A stretch of DNA of 64,000 nt from positions 94,887-158,886 of the forward strand of contig NZ_JYJP01000051.1 of assembly GCF_001012815.1 (NCBI RefSeq), written 5' to 3'. Below are positions 21,312 to 30,547 of this stretch, in pieces. This DNA is from Vibrio mexicanus. GTDB lineage: Bacteria; Pseudomonadota; Gammaproteobacteria; Enterobacterales; Vibrionaceae. A model generated the notes under the pieces. It was not told the origin of the DNA and searched no databases. It saw nothing but the letters and a program-made list of their open reading frames with translations. The stretch's first letter is position 1. Each line of letters starts with the position of its first letter. The position numbers and the translations under genes were made by a program.

Positions 21312-22261
21312 ATGACTCTAACTCATTACCTATTATTTGCTGTCTTCACTTTCTCTTTAGTTTGCATTGATATTTGGCAAACAAGAGGCGGCGCTATCTC
21401 GCTAAAAAAAGCTATTACTTGGAGTGTATTCTGGTTCGGTCTAGCGTTTGTATTCGCCGGAGTACTTTACCTTTACTGGGATTGGTTCGTACCTGGCAGT
21501 GATTACACGCCGCAAGCAGCTACCTTGTCGTTTGTTACTGGCTACCTGCTAGAGAAGTCTCTGAGCGTGGACAACTTATTTGTATTCGCAATTATCTTCC
21601 ATCAATACGCAGTGCCAGAACATTTGCGTCCGAGAGCGCTACTTTGGGGTGTAATTGGTGCTTTGGTGCTAAGAGCAATCATGATCGCAGTGGGGGCACA
21701 ACTGCTAGAGCAGTACCATTGGGTACTCTATGTGTTTGCTGCATTCTTGATTTGGACTGGTATCCAGTTAGCGACAGATAAAGCGATAGCCATGTAAGCC
21801 CGCTTCCTGAAAAGCTTGTAAGACGTTTAATGCCAGTGTCTGAGAATTACGATGGCAACAAGCTGTTTAGTAAAGAGAACGGTAAACGTGTCGCAACGCC
21901 AATGTTTATCGTGATTGGTGTTATTGCTTGTATGGATGTCATGTTTGCATTGGACTCAATACCGGCAATATTTGCTGTAACCCGTGAACCATACTTAGTA
22001 CTCGCAGCTAACGTATTCGCACTGTTAGGTTTACGTTCCTTGTACTTTGTACTTCAAAACATGATGGATAAGTTCGTTTACTTAAAGCCAGCACTGTCCT
22101 TCATCATGGTATTCATCGGTGTAAAAATGTGTTTGATAGGCACACCATATGAAGTACCAACTTGGTTGTCCCTGTCAGTGCTTCTACTGACTATGACAGT
22201 TGCGGTTATCGCTTCTATACAAAAACAGAAGTCATTAAAACAATCACCTGACTTAGGTTAA
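21312..22261 (+). CDS. TerC family membrane protein, Alx-like (one frameshift)
   Basis: An inner-membrane protein of about 316 residues with eight or nine helices, related to Alx/TerC, which handle Mn2+ and protect nascent exported proteins. The start follows TTGGAGGATCT. The family signature FVTGYLLEKSLSVDNLFVFA and the second-half ACMDVMFALDSIPAIFAVTRE, each with conserved acidic residues inside helices, are both present. One base is missing between 21781 and 21812, producing a TAA at 21795-21797; the downstream frame resumes as LPEKLVRRLMPVSENYDG. Preceded by a matching riboswitch. Confidence 0.92.
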
Positions 22262-22271
22262 CTCAGCTAAT

Positions 22272-22302
22272 GGAAGCCCTCTAGTCATTGGAGGGCTTTC
22301 CT
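22272..22302 (+). terminator. Terminator-like hairpin after terC
   Basis: AAGCCCTC pairs with GAGGGCTT across the loop TAGTCATTG, followed by TCCTGCATTTTC. The T run is weak. Confidence 0.55.
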
Positions 22303-22555
22303 GCATTTTCTTGTAAAATATTTGTATCAAACTCAATCTATAATGTCTTTCGTATGTATATAAATTCACTATTTAACGAGTTTTAGTCGAAAATAACCCT
22401 TAAGAATGAATATAGCAAAACTGCATGAGTTAATAGATTGTAAAATAAGAAAATCTAATTCGAATATCCAAGATTTGTCATTATTTAAACGTAAAAAAAT
22501 GGCCTAATATTCATTCATCAAAGCGAATTACGAAAAGATTTATAGAGAGGCAATC

Positions 22556-22747
22556 ATGGCACAAGCAATGCACATCGAAACAATCGCTGCACCAACCTCT
22601 ATGGATAAGAAAACCTACTCGGTTAACTTCAAAGGACTGATTGCACACTTATTAGATATTCTATTTGTCGACAATAGTCAGCCTCGCGCTTACTACTCAA
22701 GCGACCTATCTGATCACATGCAGAAAGACATTGGCCTAACACGCTAA
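22556..22747 (+). CDS. Small protein with DUF1127-like C-terminus
   Basis: A 63-residue protein preceded by AGAGAGG at ideal spacing. The last 15 residues (SDLSDHMQKDIGLTR) match the LSDxxLKDIGLTR ending of DUF1127/YjiS proteins, Arg-rich small proteins that bind RNA in some alphaproteobacteria. The N-terminal half differs from the usual DUF1127 and lacks its arginine-rich segment. It stands alone with a strong terminator, implying its own transcript. Confidence 0.7.
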   Translation: MAQAMHIETIAAPTSMDKKTYSVNFKGLIAHLLDILFVDNSQPRAYYSSDLSDHMQKDIGLTR

Positions 22748-22765
22748 TTGAATATCAAGAATTTG

Positions 22766-22795
22766 AAAAGCCAGCTTATCTAAGCTGGCTTTTTT
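22766..22795 (+). terminator. Terminator of the DUF1127-like gene
   Basis: AAAAGCCAGCTTA pairs with TAAGCTGGCTTTT around a very short loop, followed by a T run. Confidence 0.92.
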
Positions 22796-22883
22796 GTGTC
22801 TGCAGTTTTTAAACACAACGAAAGTAAATCTAATTTGGTGCGGTCAATATCTTTAATCGTGGTAAGACGGAAAGGATGCACCA

Positions 22884-23582
22884 ATGACAGCTTTACTCGC
22901 TCTCTCTGTTGTTAGCTCAATATCGACAGGTCAAATATGGACGAATCAAGGACAGCCCGCTCAAGTGATCGAGCTATTTACCTCTGAAGGATGCTCAAGT
23001 TGTCCGCCTGCCGATAAATACATCTCCAAACTTCAAACCAACAGTGGTCTGTGGTCGGAAATAATCCCAATTGTCTATCACGTGGATTATTGGGACTATT
23101 TAGGCTGGAAGGATGAGTTCGCCAAGCCAGAATATTCACAATTACAGCGGCTTTATCAGGCGTATGATGTAGTAGGTAGCGTCTATACACCGGGATTTGT
23201 CGTAGACGGGCAAGAGTGGCGAGGTTTTTTCAATTGGATAAACCGAGATCTTCCTGCAAATAAGCAGAAGGAAGCTCATCAACTGACCTTAGTGCGAAAA
23301 GGCAACGAGTTCGAATTAAAGTACAATGCAGATGCTACGCTAGATGCCACCATCGTTTTCATTGTGAATGACCAAACAACGATAATTAAAGCTGGCGAAA
23401 ATCGCGGTAAAACCTTAGAGCACGATTTCATTGCGTCATCGAGAAAGCAGGGGCGCTCCAATGAAGGCCGATGGACGTTTGAATACAATGGAAACTTAAG
23501 TGACATCGATGCGGTTGCCGCGTGGGTTTCGCCAGCTGGCAGTTTTGAGAGAATTCAAACGGTAGCAGGGCGCATTGAATAG
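22884..23582 (+). CDS. DUF1223 thioredoxin-like protein
   Basis: A 232-residue protein with the DUF1223 signature VIELFTSEGCSSCPPADKYI at residues 28-47, containing a CxxC pair (CSSC), followed by YHVDYWDYLGWKD and the VYTPGFVVDGQ segment (cis-Pro loop). This is a thioredoxin-fold family whose members are usually exported. Here only a short hydrophobic N-terminus (TALLALSVVSSIS) precedes the domain. The start follows AAAGGA. Redox function is inferred from the fold. Confidence 0.85.
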   Translation: MTALLALSVVSSISTGQIWTNQGQPAQVIELFTSEGCSSCPPADKYISKLQTNSGLWSEIIPIVYHVDYWDYLGWKDEFAKPEYSQLQRLYQAYDVVGSVYTPGFVVDGQEWRGFFNWINRDLPANKQKEAHQLTLVRKGNEFELKYNADATLDATIVFIVNDQTTIIKAGENRGKTLEHDFIASSRKQGRSNEGRWTFEYNGNLSDIDAVAAWVSPAGSFERIQTVAGRIE

Positions 23583-23589
23583 AAGTAAC

Positions 23590-23616
23590 AAAAAGGCGCT
23601 CTATTGAGCGCCCTTG
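23590..23616 (+). terminator. Terminator between DUF1223 and PhnA-domain genes
   Basis: GGCGCTC (23595-23601) pairs with GAGCGCC (23606-23612) around TATT. The upstream AAAAA gives a T run on the minus strand, so it may serve both convergent genes. Confidence 0.7.
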
Positions 23617-23641
23617 TCTAATTAGTTCGGGTAGGATGCCG

Positions 23642-24198
23642 TTACTTCTTACGACAGAACTCAGCGATTACGTACATAGACTGACCGCCGTTTGCTTTAC
23701 CTGAAACCAGTTTAGGGTCATCACCAATGCTGATACCACGAATTACCGTGCCTTGCTTGATTACTTGGTTAGTACCACGAACAGGAAGGTCCTTGATTAC
23801 CGTTACGTCATCACCTTTTTTAAGTTCAACGCCGTTGCAATCGAATGGTTTGTCGTCTGCAGACATACCTTTCATTGCCCAGTTCATTTGTTCTTCTTCC
23901 ATGTACATCATGTCTAGCGCGTCTTGCGCCCAGCTTTCTGCGTTTAGACGAGTCAACTGACGCCAAGCCGTTACTTGAACTGCTGCTACTTGGCTCCACA
24001 TGCTGTCGTTAAGGCAGCGCCAGTGGTTGATGTCTTGAGCTCATCGATTTCGCCCAAGCATTTGTCACACACCATGATAGCTGTATCTACCGTTACGTGA
24101 CTATGCGGTGGTACCGCGTAAGCCGTTAGTGGGTTATCCGAACCACACAATTCACATTTCGATCCACAGCGCTCTAGCATAGTTGCTTCAGAAGACAT
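23642..24198 (-). CDS. PhnA-domain protein with zinc ribbon (one frameshift)
   Basis: The N-terminal 60 residues carry a zinc-binding pattern CGSKCELCGS, then MVCDKCLGEID. The C-terminal part, in another frame, has the PhnA domain: CNGVELKKGDDVTVIKDLPV, then IKQGTVIRGI, ending with a basic tail. One base is missing near 24020, where the text TCAACCACTGG should read TCAAACCACTGG. Joined length is about 185 residues, longer than E. coli YjdM/PhnA (111). Despite its old name, this family is not involved in phosphonate breakdown. Role unknown. Confidence 0.82.
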
Positions 24199-24412
24199 AA
24201 AAGACTCACAATTATTAGGTTTAAATTACGCGCCTATTATCCACTTTCTCTTATGAAATAAAAGTAATAAAGGCAACTGAATTGGAATAAGAGTAAAACA
24301 ACGTCACACTGTCACCTACTATTTGCACGCGTTTATGGATATCAGCCCTTTATCACTAATCATAGACATAGGATAATGCGCAGCAAGTTAATCTCGCTTA
24401 CTTGGTAGCACA

Positions 24413-25495
24413 TTGGAATTACTCGCAACACAACTGTTTGGAAAACCCCTCAGATTAGAAGGCTCTTTGGCTGGCTGGCAGCAACTGTATTGGGACAATA
24501 CCTTAGTCTCTCAAATCGATGAATCGGACAATAGCACCGATAGTACTCTACATGCTTTTAGGCTATTGCAAGGGGAAACACCTATTGAGTGTCATCTAGA
24601 AGCTCAGCTATCTTGGCAGCCATTCCACTTAGGATACAGGGTGATGGTGAATGGCGAGCAAGTTGAAGATGGGGTAAGGGTTGAAAAGGATATCGAGAGA
24701 CAAACACCGACGGTAGAACCGAAAGCTGAGCGCCGATTTAGCCTGATAGGACTCGTTTCATTAGGACTTAAGGCACTAAAGAGTGCCAAGATGATCAAAG
24801 TGGTTCTCGCTTCAGTGAGTCTTGCGGCGTATTCGTGGCTATTCTCGTTTCAGTTTGCACTGGCGCTCATTGCTTGCCTGGTATTTCATGAATATGGGCA
24901 TATCAAAGCGATGAAGTATTTTGGTATGCGAACAAAGGGGATTTACCTTGTTCCTTTCGTTGGCGGACTCGCATTAAGCGATGAAAAGATTAACACTCGT
25001 TGGCAGGACGTCGTTATCTCAATCATGGGGCCATTCTTTGGGTTAATGCTCTCTATTGTATTGATGATTCTTTATTGGATAACGGGTTCTATGTTCTTTG
25101 CGGGCTTAGCTGTATTCAATGCGTTCTTAAACTTATTCAACCTATTACCAATACTGCCTTTGGATGGTGGCCACATTCTCAAAAGTATCAGTTTCTCGAT
25201 GAACAGTGTCACTGGTATCGTGCTTTGTACAGCTGGTGCCGCGCTGGGTGTAGCAATAAGCTATTGGCTTGGTCTGACACTATTTGGATTTTTGCTAATC
25301 ATGGGGACAATTGAAATCGTTTTAGAATGGAAGCAAAGGTATTTTAGCCATCTGTTGCCGTTAAACCGATATGCTCAACTGGTGACTGTTGGGTGGTATT
25401 TAGGTACGGTAAGCGCGCTAATTGGCATTATTTGGTACTTTGCATCAAAGGGCGACACCCTGTTGCAACTGCCGCTGATGATTCTCGGTACCTAA
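24413..25495 (+). CDS. Site-2 protease family (M50) membrane metalloprotease
   Basis: A 360-residue protein. The first 110 residues form a soluble beta-rich domain; then come about six membrane helices. The zinc motif HEYGH is at about residue 160, and the second conserved motif LPLDGGH, with its metal-binding Asp, at about residue 250, arranged as in intramembrane M50 proteases. The only start giving this frame is TTG at 24413, with a weak GGTAG upstream, so a different non-canonical start is possible. No anti-sigma substrate is adjacent. Confidence 0.8.
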   Translation: MELLATQLFGKPLRLEGSLAGWQQLYWDNTLVSQIDESDNSTDSTLHAFRLLQGETPIECHLEAQLSWQPFHLGYRVMVNGEQVEDGVRVEKDIERQTPTVEPKAERRFSLIGLVSLGLKALKSAKMIKVVLASVSLAAYSWLFSFQFALALIACLVFHEYGHIKAMKYFGMRTKGIYLVPFVGGLALSDEKINTRWQDVVISIMGPFFGLMLSIVLMILYWITGSMFFAGLAVFNAFLNLFNLLPILPLDGGHILKSISFSMNSVTGIVLCTAGAALGVAISYWLGLTLFGFLLIMGTIEIVLEWKQRYFSHLLPLNRYAQLVTVGWYLGTVSALIGIIWYFASKGDTLLQLPLMILGT

Positions 25496-25503
25496 TGAAA
25501 CGA

Positions 25504-25532
25504 AGATGGGGAGCTAAATAGCTCCCCATTTA
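25504..25532. terminator. Bidirectional terminator
   Basis: ATGGGGAGCTA pairs with TAGCTCCCCAT (25506-25529) around a short loop. It separates the convergent M50 and M48 genes. Confidence 0.85.
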
Positions 25533-25533
25533 A

Positions 25534-26325
25534 TTAGGCTTTGCAGTTTGGCCTAGATTCATCTGAATTCGGTAGTACCGTCATCTCTTGTTCTAAGTCA
25601 GAAATCCGAGTGCTATGAGAAGGGTGGGTCGAAAGTAGTTCAGGCGGTTGTTGTCCATTGGAAGCTTTCGCCATATTCATCCAAAGTGACACGCTCTCAC
25701 GTGGGTTAAACCCAGCTTTTGACATCAACTGTAACCCAATGATATCGGCTTCTGATTCTTGCGTTCGGCCATACGGAAGTATAACGCCGTATTGCACACC
25801 AACTCCAAGCGCTGCCATTGTCATGTCGCGGTACTCGGCATAATCGGAAGCACCAAGCGCGACACTTGTGATCTGCAGGCCAGTACTGGCAAGTTGCGAT
25901 TGCGACAATCGTTCATTACTGTGATCCGCTAGAACATGTGCAATTTCGTGGCCAATAACGGTTGCGAGCTGATCTTGGTTAACCGCTACGTTCAAAAGCC
26001 CCGTGTAAACGCCTATCTTGCCACCTGGCAAAGCGAAAGCATTAACTTGATCACTTTCAAATACCACCACTTCCCACTCGTCAAAAGCACTTTGTTTTGG
26101 AACATGTGCAGTGATTGTGTCAGTTACACATTGCACGTAGTTAATCACCGCTTTATCCTTGCTCTGCGGTATCTCCTTTTTCATCTCTTCGAAAGATTGA
26201 GCGCCCAAGTTACTCATATCTTGATCAGAAAAAAGGGTGAGTTGATTTCTTCCTGTTGGCGATGAACTGCATCCAACCAATGCTGCGCAAAGAGAAAGGG
26301 TAAGTAATTGAATTTGAGGCCGCAT
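25534..26325 (-). CDS. M48 family metalloprotease lipoprotein
   Basis: A periplasmic zinc protease of the LoiP/BepA group, probably involved in outer-membrane protein quality control. I choose the ATG at 26325 because GGAG lies six bases before it; the upstream ATG at 26337 overlaps that ribosome site. The signal ends in the lipobox ALVGC. The zinc motif HEIAHVLADH and downstream third-ligand region (YGRTQESEADIIGLQLM) are intact. The C-terminus LLSTHPSHSTRISDLEQEM is typical of the subfamily. About 263 residues. Confidence 0.9.
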   Translation of the reverse strand: MRPQIQLLTLSLCAALVGCSSSPTGRNQLTLFSDQDMSNLGAQSFEEMKKEIPQSKDKAVINYVQCVTDTITAHVPKQSAFDEWEVVVFESDQVNAFALPGGKIGVYTGLLNVAVNQDQLATVIGHEIAHVLADHSNERLSQSQLASTGLQITSVALGASDYAEYRDMTMAALGVGVQYGVILPYGRTQESEADIIGLQLMSKAGFNPRESVSLWMNMAKASNGQQPPELLSTHPSHSTRISDLEQEMTVLPNSDESRPNCKA

Positions 26326-26409
26326 TTGATACTCCATGTCTTACTACAGGCTCGTCAGGTTTGCTTTATTGTATAACTTTATCTGTCGAGAACTAAAACG
26401 GAAACCACT

Positions 26410-26835
26410 ATGTCAATATGGAAGCGTGAATTCGATCTCGCGACACTTAACGCTACATCAAAGAATACGCTCATTGAGCACTTGAATATCGAATACTGTA
26501 ACGTCACCGAAAATAGTATTTCAGCAACCATGCCCGTGTGCAGTTTTACACATCAACCTTTAGGCATGTTACATGGCGGCGCTTCCGTCGTATTAGCAGA
26601 AACTTTGGGCTCTGTTGCCGCTAATATGTGCGTAGAAGACGGCGCTTTTTGTGTGGGCCTTGATATTAACGCCAACCATGTTCGAGCTATGAAAAGCGGA
26701 ACTGTGATTGGAACAACGTCGCCGATTCATTTAGGCGTATCGACTCAAGTTTGGCAGATAGAGATTACGGATGAGCAAGAGCGTTTAGTCTGCACGAGTC
26801 GTCTAACCATTGCCGTCAAGCGACCAAAGAAGTAG
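26410..26835 (+). CDS. Hotdog-fold thioesterase, MenI/YdiI type
   Basis: A 141-residue acyl-CoA thioesterase. The motif HQPLGMLHGGASVVLAETLG includes the catalytic-loop HGG and the general-base Glu of the YdiI/EntH/MenI group, and the C-terminal GVSTQVWQIEITDEQ strand fits the fold. In relatives the substrate is DHNA-CoA (menaquinone pathway) or aberrantly charged acyl carriers. No menaquinone genes are adjacent, so the substrate is open. The DUF3389-type gene follows 8 bases later. Confidence 0.85.
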   Translation: MSIWKREFDLATLNATSKNTLIEHLNIEYCNVTENSISATMPVCSFTHQPLGMLHGGASVVLAETLGSVAANMCVEDGAFCVGLDINANHVRAMKSGTVIGTTSPIHLGVSTQVWQIEITDEQERLVCTSRLTIAVKRPKK

Positions 26836-26843
26836 GGCACATT

Positions 26844-27073
26844 ATGGTCATCGAGTTTGAATACGGAAAAATCATCGTCACGCCACATGAAGTGGTGGTG
26901 CGCCTTTCTGCCCCTCACAGCGCTAGTTTGCATGCTCATCCAGACGCGCTAACACTGATAGGCAAGGGGCCAATGTACTATTGGCAAATGCCAATGATAC
27001 CAAATGGTCGATTAAATTGTCAGAACAACAGCTACAAACACTATCCGACGAGCTATGTATCCCTTTTGAATAA
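26844..27073 (+). CDS. DUF3389 family small protein (one frameshift)
   Basis: The product begins MVIEFEYGKIIVTPHEVVVR. A base is missing near 26967 (GGCAAGGGGCC for GGCAAAGGGGCC). After it, the correct frame reads GANVLLANANDTKWSIKL and ends SDELCIPFE at 27073, giving 76 residues. Uncorrected, the frame runs on to 27146 as a low-complexity tail, which I consider an artefact. The family is small and known mainly from Vibrio, with no assigned function. It probably shares a transcript with the thioesterase. Confidence 0.7.
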
Positions 27074-27232
27074 ACTCCTTTCGAATAATTTGCTATTGAA
27101 TGGATTGTTGTCGAGTAGAAAGCCATTGAGTAGCTTTTCTCCATAAAGATCAAAGTTTCGATCGTATTGCTTGCTCTTATTTCAAAAATGGGGAAACTAT
27201 CAGTATATCGCAGTTATTGAGATTTCCCCTTT

Positions 27233-28935
27233 ATGAGCAGTCCTCGTCTTCGCGTTCAATTTGAAACCTTATTCGAACACTACAATGGTAAAGATTCTGG
27301 AGCCCAGCTCGATGATATTACCGAGATTCTGTTTTGTACTCGCCGTAATGCTCGAATCGTACTCAATAAAATGGAAGAAGAGGGCTGGATTGAGTGGCAT
27401 CCCGCAGCAGGCCGAGGCAAGCTCTCGCAACTGATTTTTAAGCGAAGCCGGAGTGATGTCAGTGAAAATCTGGCCCGTCGTTATTTAGAAGAAGGCAAAA
27501 TTGAGCAAGCGCTGAACGTTTTAGATCGTGATACCGCCAAGTTATCACAAGTTGTAGAAAGCTATTTGGGTGTATCGCATCACCATGGTGAACAGGTTGT
27601 CAGGCTGCCTTATTACCGTGCGCTTTCAATGCTTAACCCACTTAAGCCGATGCGCCGCTCAGAGCTCCATATTGCACGACAAATATTCAGTGGTTTGACA
27701 CGACTCGATGAAAACGATCAACTGGGCCCTGACTTAGCTCACAGCTGGGAAAGTCTCTCTCCGCAGCATTGGCGTTTTTACATTCGACCTGGTGTACGCT
27801 TTCACAACGGCCAACCTTTAACGGTTGATGACATCATTGAGAGTATCAAAGAGTTCTCCTCAACACGGTTGTTTGGGCACATCGAGAGTTTAAGTGAACC
27901 AAGTGATTGGGTGTTGGATATCAAGCTTAACAAGCCAGATTTACAGTTACCGCTCTTGCTGACGGAATCTTGCGCAAAGGTATTACTGCCTAAAGCTGAC
28001 CGCAGTGACCAGTTCGATACATTTCCGATCGGAACTGGGCCATACAAAGTTATGCAGAACGATGAGAAACGCCTCGTAATCCAAGCAAACGACAATTACT
28101 TTGGCTTCCGTCCGCTTATCGACCGCGTAGAGGTATGGGTCATTGACGAAGTGCACTCTTCAATTGTATTCCCTAGTTTATCGGCCCGATAAAGCCGGAC
28201 ACAACCACTGTGACTGAAGATGTTGCCCTCGATCCGGGTTGCACGTTCTTGTTATTGAATAGACGCTCTGGATTAGCCAAAGACTGTCGTTGGGCAGAAT
28301 ATTTTTCACAACAGCTCAGTTCATTGAATCTCTTTAGACATATCCCATTCGATAAGCTCAATGAAATAGGTGTCATCCCAGCTCACGGCTTAAAACCCGG
28401 ATGGAATCACCACCAGCAGTTCGGATTACCTAAGTCTGCGCCACACAAAGCGAAAGTGACGGTGGCCTACCACGGGCAACATCCGACGTTCCCGACACTG
28501 GTAGATACGATTAAGACCATTTTGAAACAGGATCAACTAGAGGTTGAACTGATCAAGTACGATCTCACTATAGAAGAGCCAGATAACGTGGATATATGGG
28601 TGAAACCGATGGGCATTGCTACCGATAGAGACGATGCCTTAGCTGGCTGGCTACTCAACTACAGCGATATTGAGCAACTGAGCCAGCCGGACACGTTCGA
28701 ACAAATGGTTACGCTAATCGACGAATGGCGAAGTGGGGATATCGAAACATTCCCAGCCACGCAAATCGGAACGACGCTCGCAAATACGTATCAAATCATT
28801 CCAATGTTCCATTGCTGGCTAGGTGTGAGTAAAGACCAATGCGGTTCGTTACAAAACGCAAAGTGTAACGCGCTTGGATGGTTCGATTTTAGTCAGATTT
28901 GGGTTAAACCTGAAATCGGAGCCTTAAATGGCTAA
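27233..28935 (+). CDS. SgrR-family transcriptional regulator with solute-binding domain (one frameshift)
   Basis: An N-terminal winged helix (residues 1-110, CTRRNARIVLNKMEEEGWIEW) is followed by a periplasmic-binding-protein-like domain (SBP_bac_5; NPLKPMRRSELHIARQIFSG, then HWRFYIRPGVRFHNGQPLTVDD), the architecture of SgrR. In E. coli SgrR activates the sgrS small RNA during sugar-phosphate stress; the ligand and target here are unknown. One base is missing near 28185, giving a TAA at 28190-28192; the downstream frame resumes with PIKPDTTTVTEDVALDPG. Joined length about 567. The stop overlaps the next start. Confidence 0.88.
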
Positions 28936-29179
28936 ACCAAACAAGAAGGGGCCAAGTCGTACCGTCGATATATTCTGTAAGAAGTGTCGAACTCAGCTAT
29001 TCAAATATCGAAAAGGCGGAAAAGGCGCACTCGTTAAGTGCTTTATCGAACGTATCGTCACTGACTACACAAGCGGTGAATGCCTATGCCCAGGCTGTGA
29101 GAGTGAATTTGGGCGTAAAACATTAATAAGAGGCACAGCCGCCATTAAGTTCTCAGGTGGTAAAGTCACCATGAAGTGA
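28928..29179 (+). CDS. Small zinc-ribbon protein overlapping the SgrR-like gene
   Basis: An 83-residue basic protein with two CxxC pairs (CKKC near residue 16, CPGC near residue 57), a likely zinc ribbon, plus the FKYRKGGKGALVKC segment shared by a widespread uncharacterised family. Its start lies 8 bases inside the end of the regulator gene, which implies translational coupling. RNA or DNA binding is plausible from its charge and fold but not shown. Confidence 0.75.
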   Translation: MAKPNKKGPSRTVDIFCKKCRTQLFKYRKGGKGALVKCFIERIVTDYTSGECLCPGCESEFGRKTLIRGTAAIKFSGGKVTMK

Positions 29180-29202
29180 ATCTGTAAATTAACATTAATG
29201 CA

Positions 29203-29245
29203 ACAAAATCAGCGCCCTAATCCTCACGATAAATGTTGATTTTGT
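29203..29245. repeat. Inverted repeat ACAAAATCA/TGATTTTGT
   Basis: Nine perfect pairs (29203-29211 with 29237-29245) around a 25-base loop in the gap after the zinc-ribbon gene. No T run follows. The rest of the 195-base gap is AT-rich and presumably carries the promoter of the 25-residue gene. Confidence 0.35.
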
Positions 29246-29374
29246 GGCCTTTGATCTAGATCCATTAATTCGCGCAATTAATAAATAAATTGTATCTTTC
29301 ATCGCTACAACTGTTACAATTTGTTTCACTTGATACAACTTATGTTAATGATTGATTTTAAATAGGAGAAACTC

Positions 29375-29452
29375 ATGGGATCCAGTTTGGTAATTGCATT
29401 TATTATTGCTTCAGTAGTAATGATTAAAAAAGAGATGGCCGCAGCCAAATAG
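29375..29452 (+). CDS. 25-residue membrane microprotein
   Basis: An ATG behind TAGGAGAAACTC opens a product with hydrophobic core SSLVIAFIIASVVMI, then KKEMAAAK. It is a single membrane helix with a basic C-terminal end. The strong ribosome site and a perfect terminator 46 bases downstream argue that it is real. No family recognised. Confidence 0.6.
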   Translation: MGSSLVIAFIIASVVMIKKEMAAAK

Positions 29453-29497
29453 CATTCCATACAGTCTCCAATTGTTGTAGATTTGGATAGTAGAAGC

Positions 29498-29527
29498 AAA
29501 AGTCAGCGATTATGCTGACTTTTTTAT
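29498..29527 (+). terminator. Terminator of the 25-residue gene
   Basis: AAGTCAGC pairs with GCTGACTT (29500-29521) around GATTAT, followed by TTTTTATTTT. Confidence 0.88.
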
Positions 29528-29608
29528 TTTTAGCGGTTTCTCGACGGTTCGCTTAAGAAATTGATTTAGGCTACGCTTTTTATAACAAACCACGGAATAA
29601 GGTTCGGC

Positions 29609-30496
29609 ATGCAAAGTCCCATTACGTTAGAAGCACTTCATATCATTGATGCCATTGATAGACGTGGCAGCTTTGCCGCGGCAGCGCAAGAACTCAATCG
29701 CGCCACATCTTCATTAAGCTATCAGATTCAAAAGCTCGAACAAGATTTAGACATCACGATTTATGATCGCTCTGGGCACAAAGCTACTTTGACTGAAGCT
29801 GGTCAATTGATTCTAGAGCGTGGGCGCATCATTCTTTCCGCCACTGAAAAGCTGGTCACCGACGCGAGTATTCTTGCTAACGGTTGGGAACTAGACTTAA
29901 CGATTGCGTTCGACGGCATTATTCCTGTTAACAATTTCTTTCCATTAGTCGATGCACTTGGCCAACTGAGTAAAACACGCATCCGTCTGCAAGAGGAGAT
30001 ATTAGCGGGTTGCTGGGAATCTCTTGCGACAGGTCGTTCTGATCTACTTGTTTGCCCGCGGGTCGATTCCATGCCACAGGATGTCAAAGCCGAAACGATA
30101 GGCAGCATGTCTATGATGTGGGTTGCTGCTGAATCTCACTATGTACATAAACGCAGTGGTGAGTTTAATGAGCAAGCTAGAGAGAAGTATCGAGTGATAG
30201 CGATTGCCGATACGGCTATCGATCAGCCCGCCATTTCGATTAACGTTATGCAAAAACAGCCTAGGTTAACCGTGACCAACTTCGCTGCCAAAGTTGATGC
30301 GTTAATTGAAGGGTTGGGGATAGGGACGTTACCGATTCAAATTGCAGAGCCTCTCATCGCATCTGGAAAACTCAAACAAATAACAGATACCGATCCACAG
30401 CCTATTGATATTGTCTTGGCCTGGAAGCGCAATACCATGGGTGAAGCGAAATCTTGGTGCATTCAGTATCTAAAGAAAAATTGGGCATTAAAATAG
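29609..30496 (+). CDS. LysR-family transcriptional regulator
   Basis: A 295-residue protein. The N-terminal HTH reads RRGSFAAAAQELNRATSSLSYQIQKLEQDL, the standard LysR recognition region, followed by an effector-binding domain with the periplasmic-binding fold (residues 90-295). It is convergent with the acyltransferase gene and not divergent from an obvious target, so its regulon cannot be inferred from context. Confidence 0.92.
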   Translation: MQSPITLEALHIIDAIDRRGSFAAAAQELNRATSSLSYQIQKLEQDLDITIYDRSGHKATLTEAGQLILERGRIILSATEKLVTDASILANGWELDLTIAFDGIIPVNNFFPLVDALGQLSKTRIRLQEEILAGCWESLATGRSDLLVCPRVDSMPQDVKAETIGSMSMMWVAAESHYVHKRSGEFNEQAREKYRVIAIADTAIDQPAISINVMQKQPRLTVTNFAAKVDALIEGLGIGTLPIQIAEPLIASGKLKQITDTDPQPIDIVLAWKRNTMGEAKSWCIQYLKKNWALK

Positions 30497-30515
30497 CCAG
30501 CGTGTGCTGGCTATT
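30492..30515. terminator. Hairpin between LysR and Pat genes
   Basis: AATAGCCAGC pairs perfectly with GCTGGCTATT around GTGT. It overlaps the LysR stop codon and has no long T run. Confidence 0.5.
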
Positions 30516-30547
30516 ATCAGAAAACGAGATTGTTTGACTGCCGCTGA

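Noticed and set aside
22406..22507. A 33-codon frame MNIAKLHELIDCKIRKSNSN... upstream of the DUF1127-like gene
   Set aside because: There is no convincing ribosome site and no terminator; the composition matches AT-rich intergenic DNA.
26975..27146. Extended C-terminus of the DUF3389-type protein (NSYKHYPTSYVSLLNKLLSN...)
   Set aside because: The correct frame after a one-base fix ends at 27073 with the family-like ending; the extension is out-of-frame low-complexity sequence.
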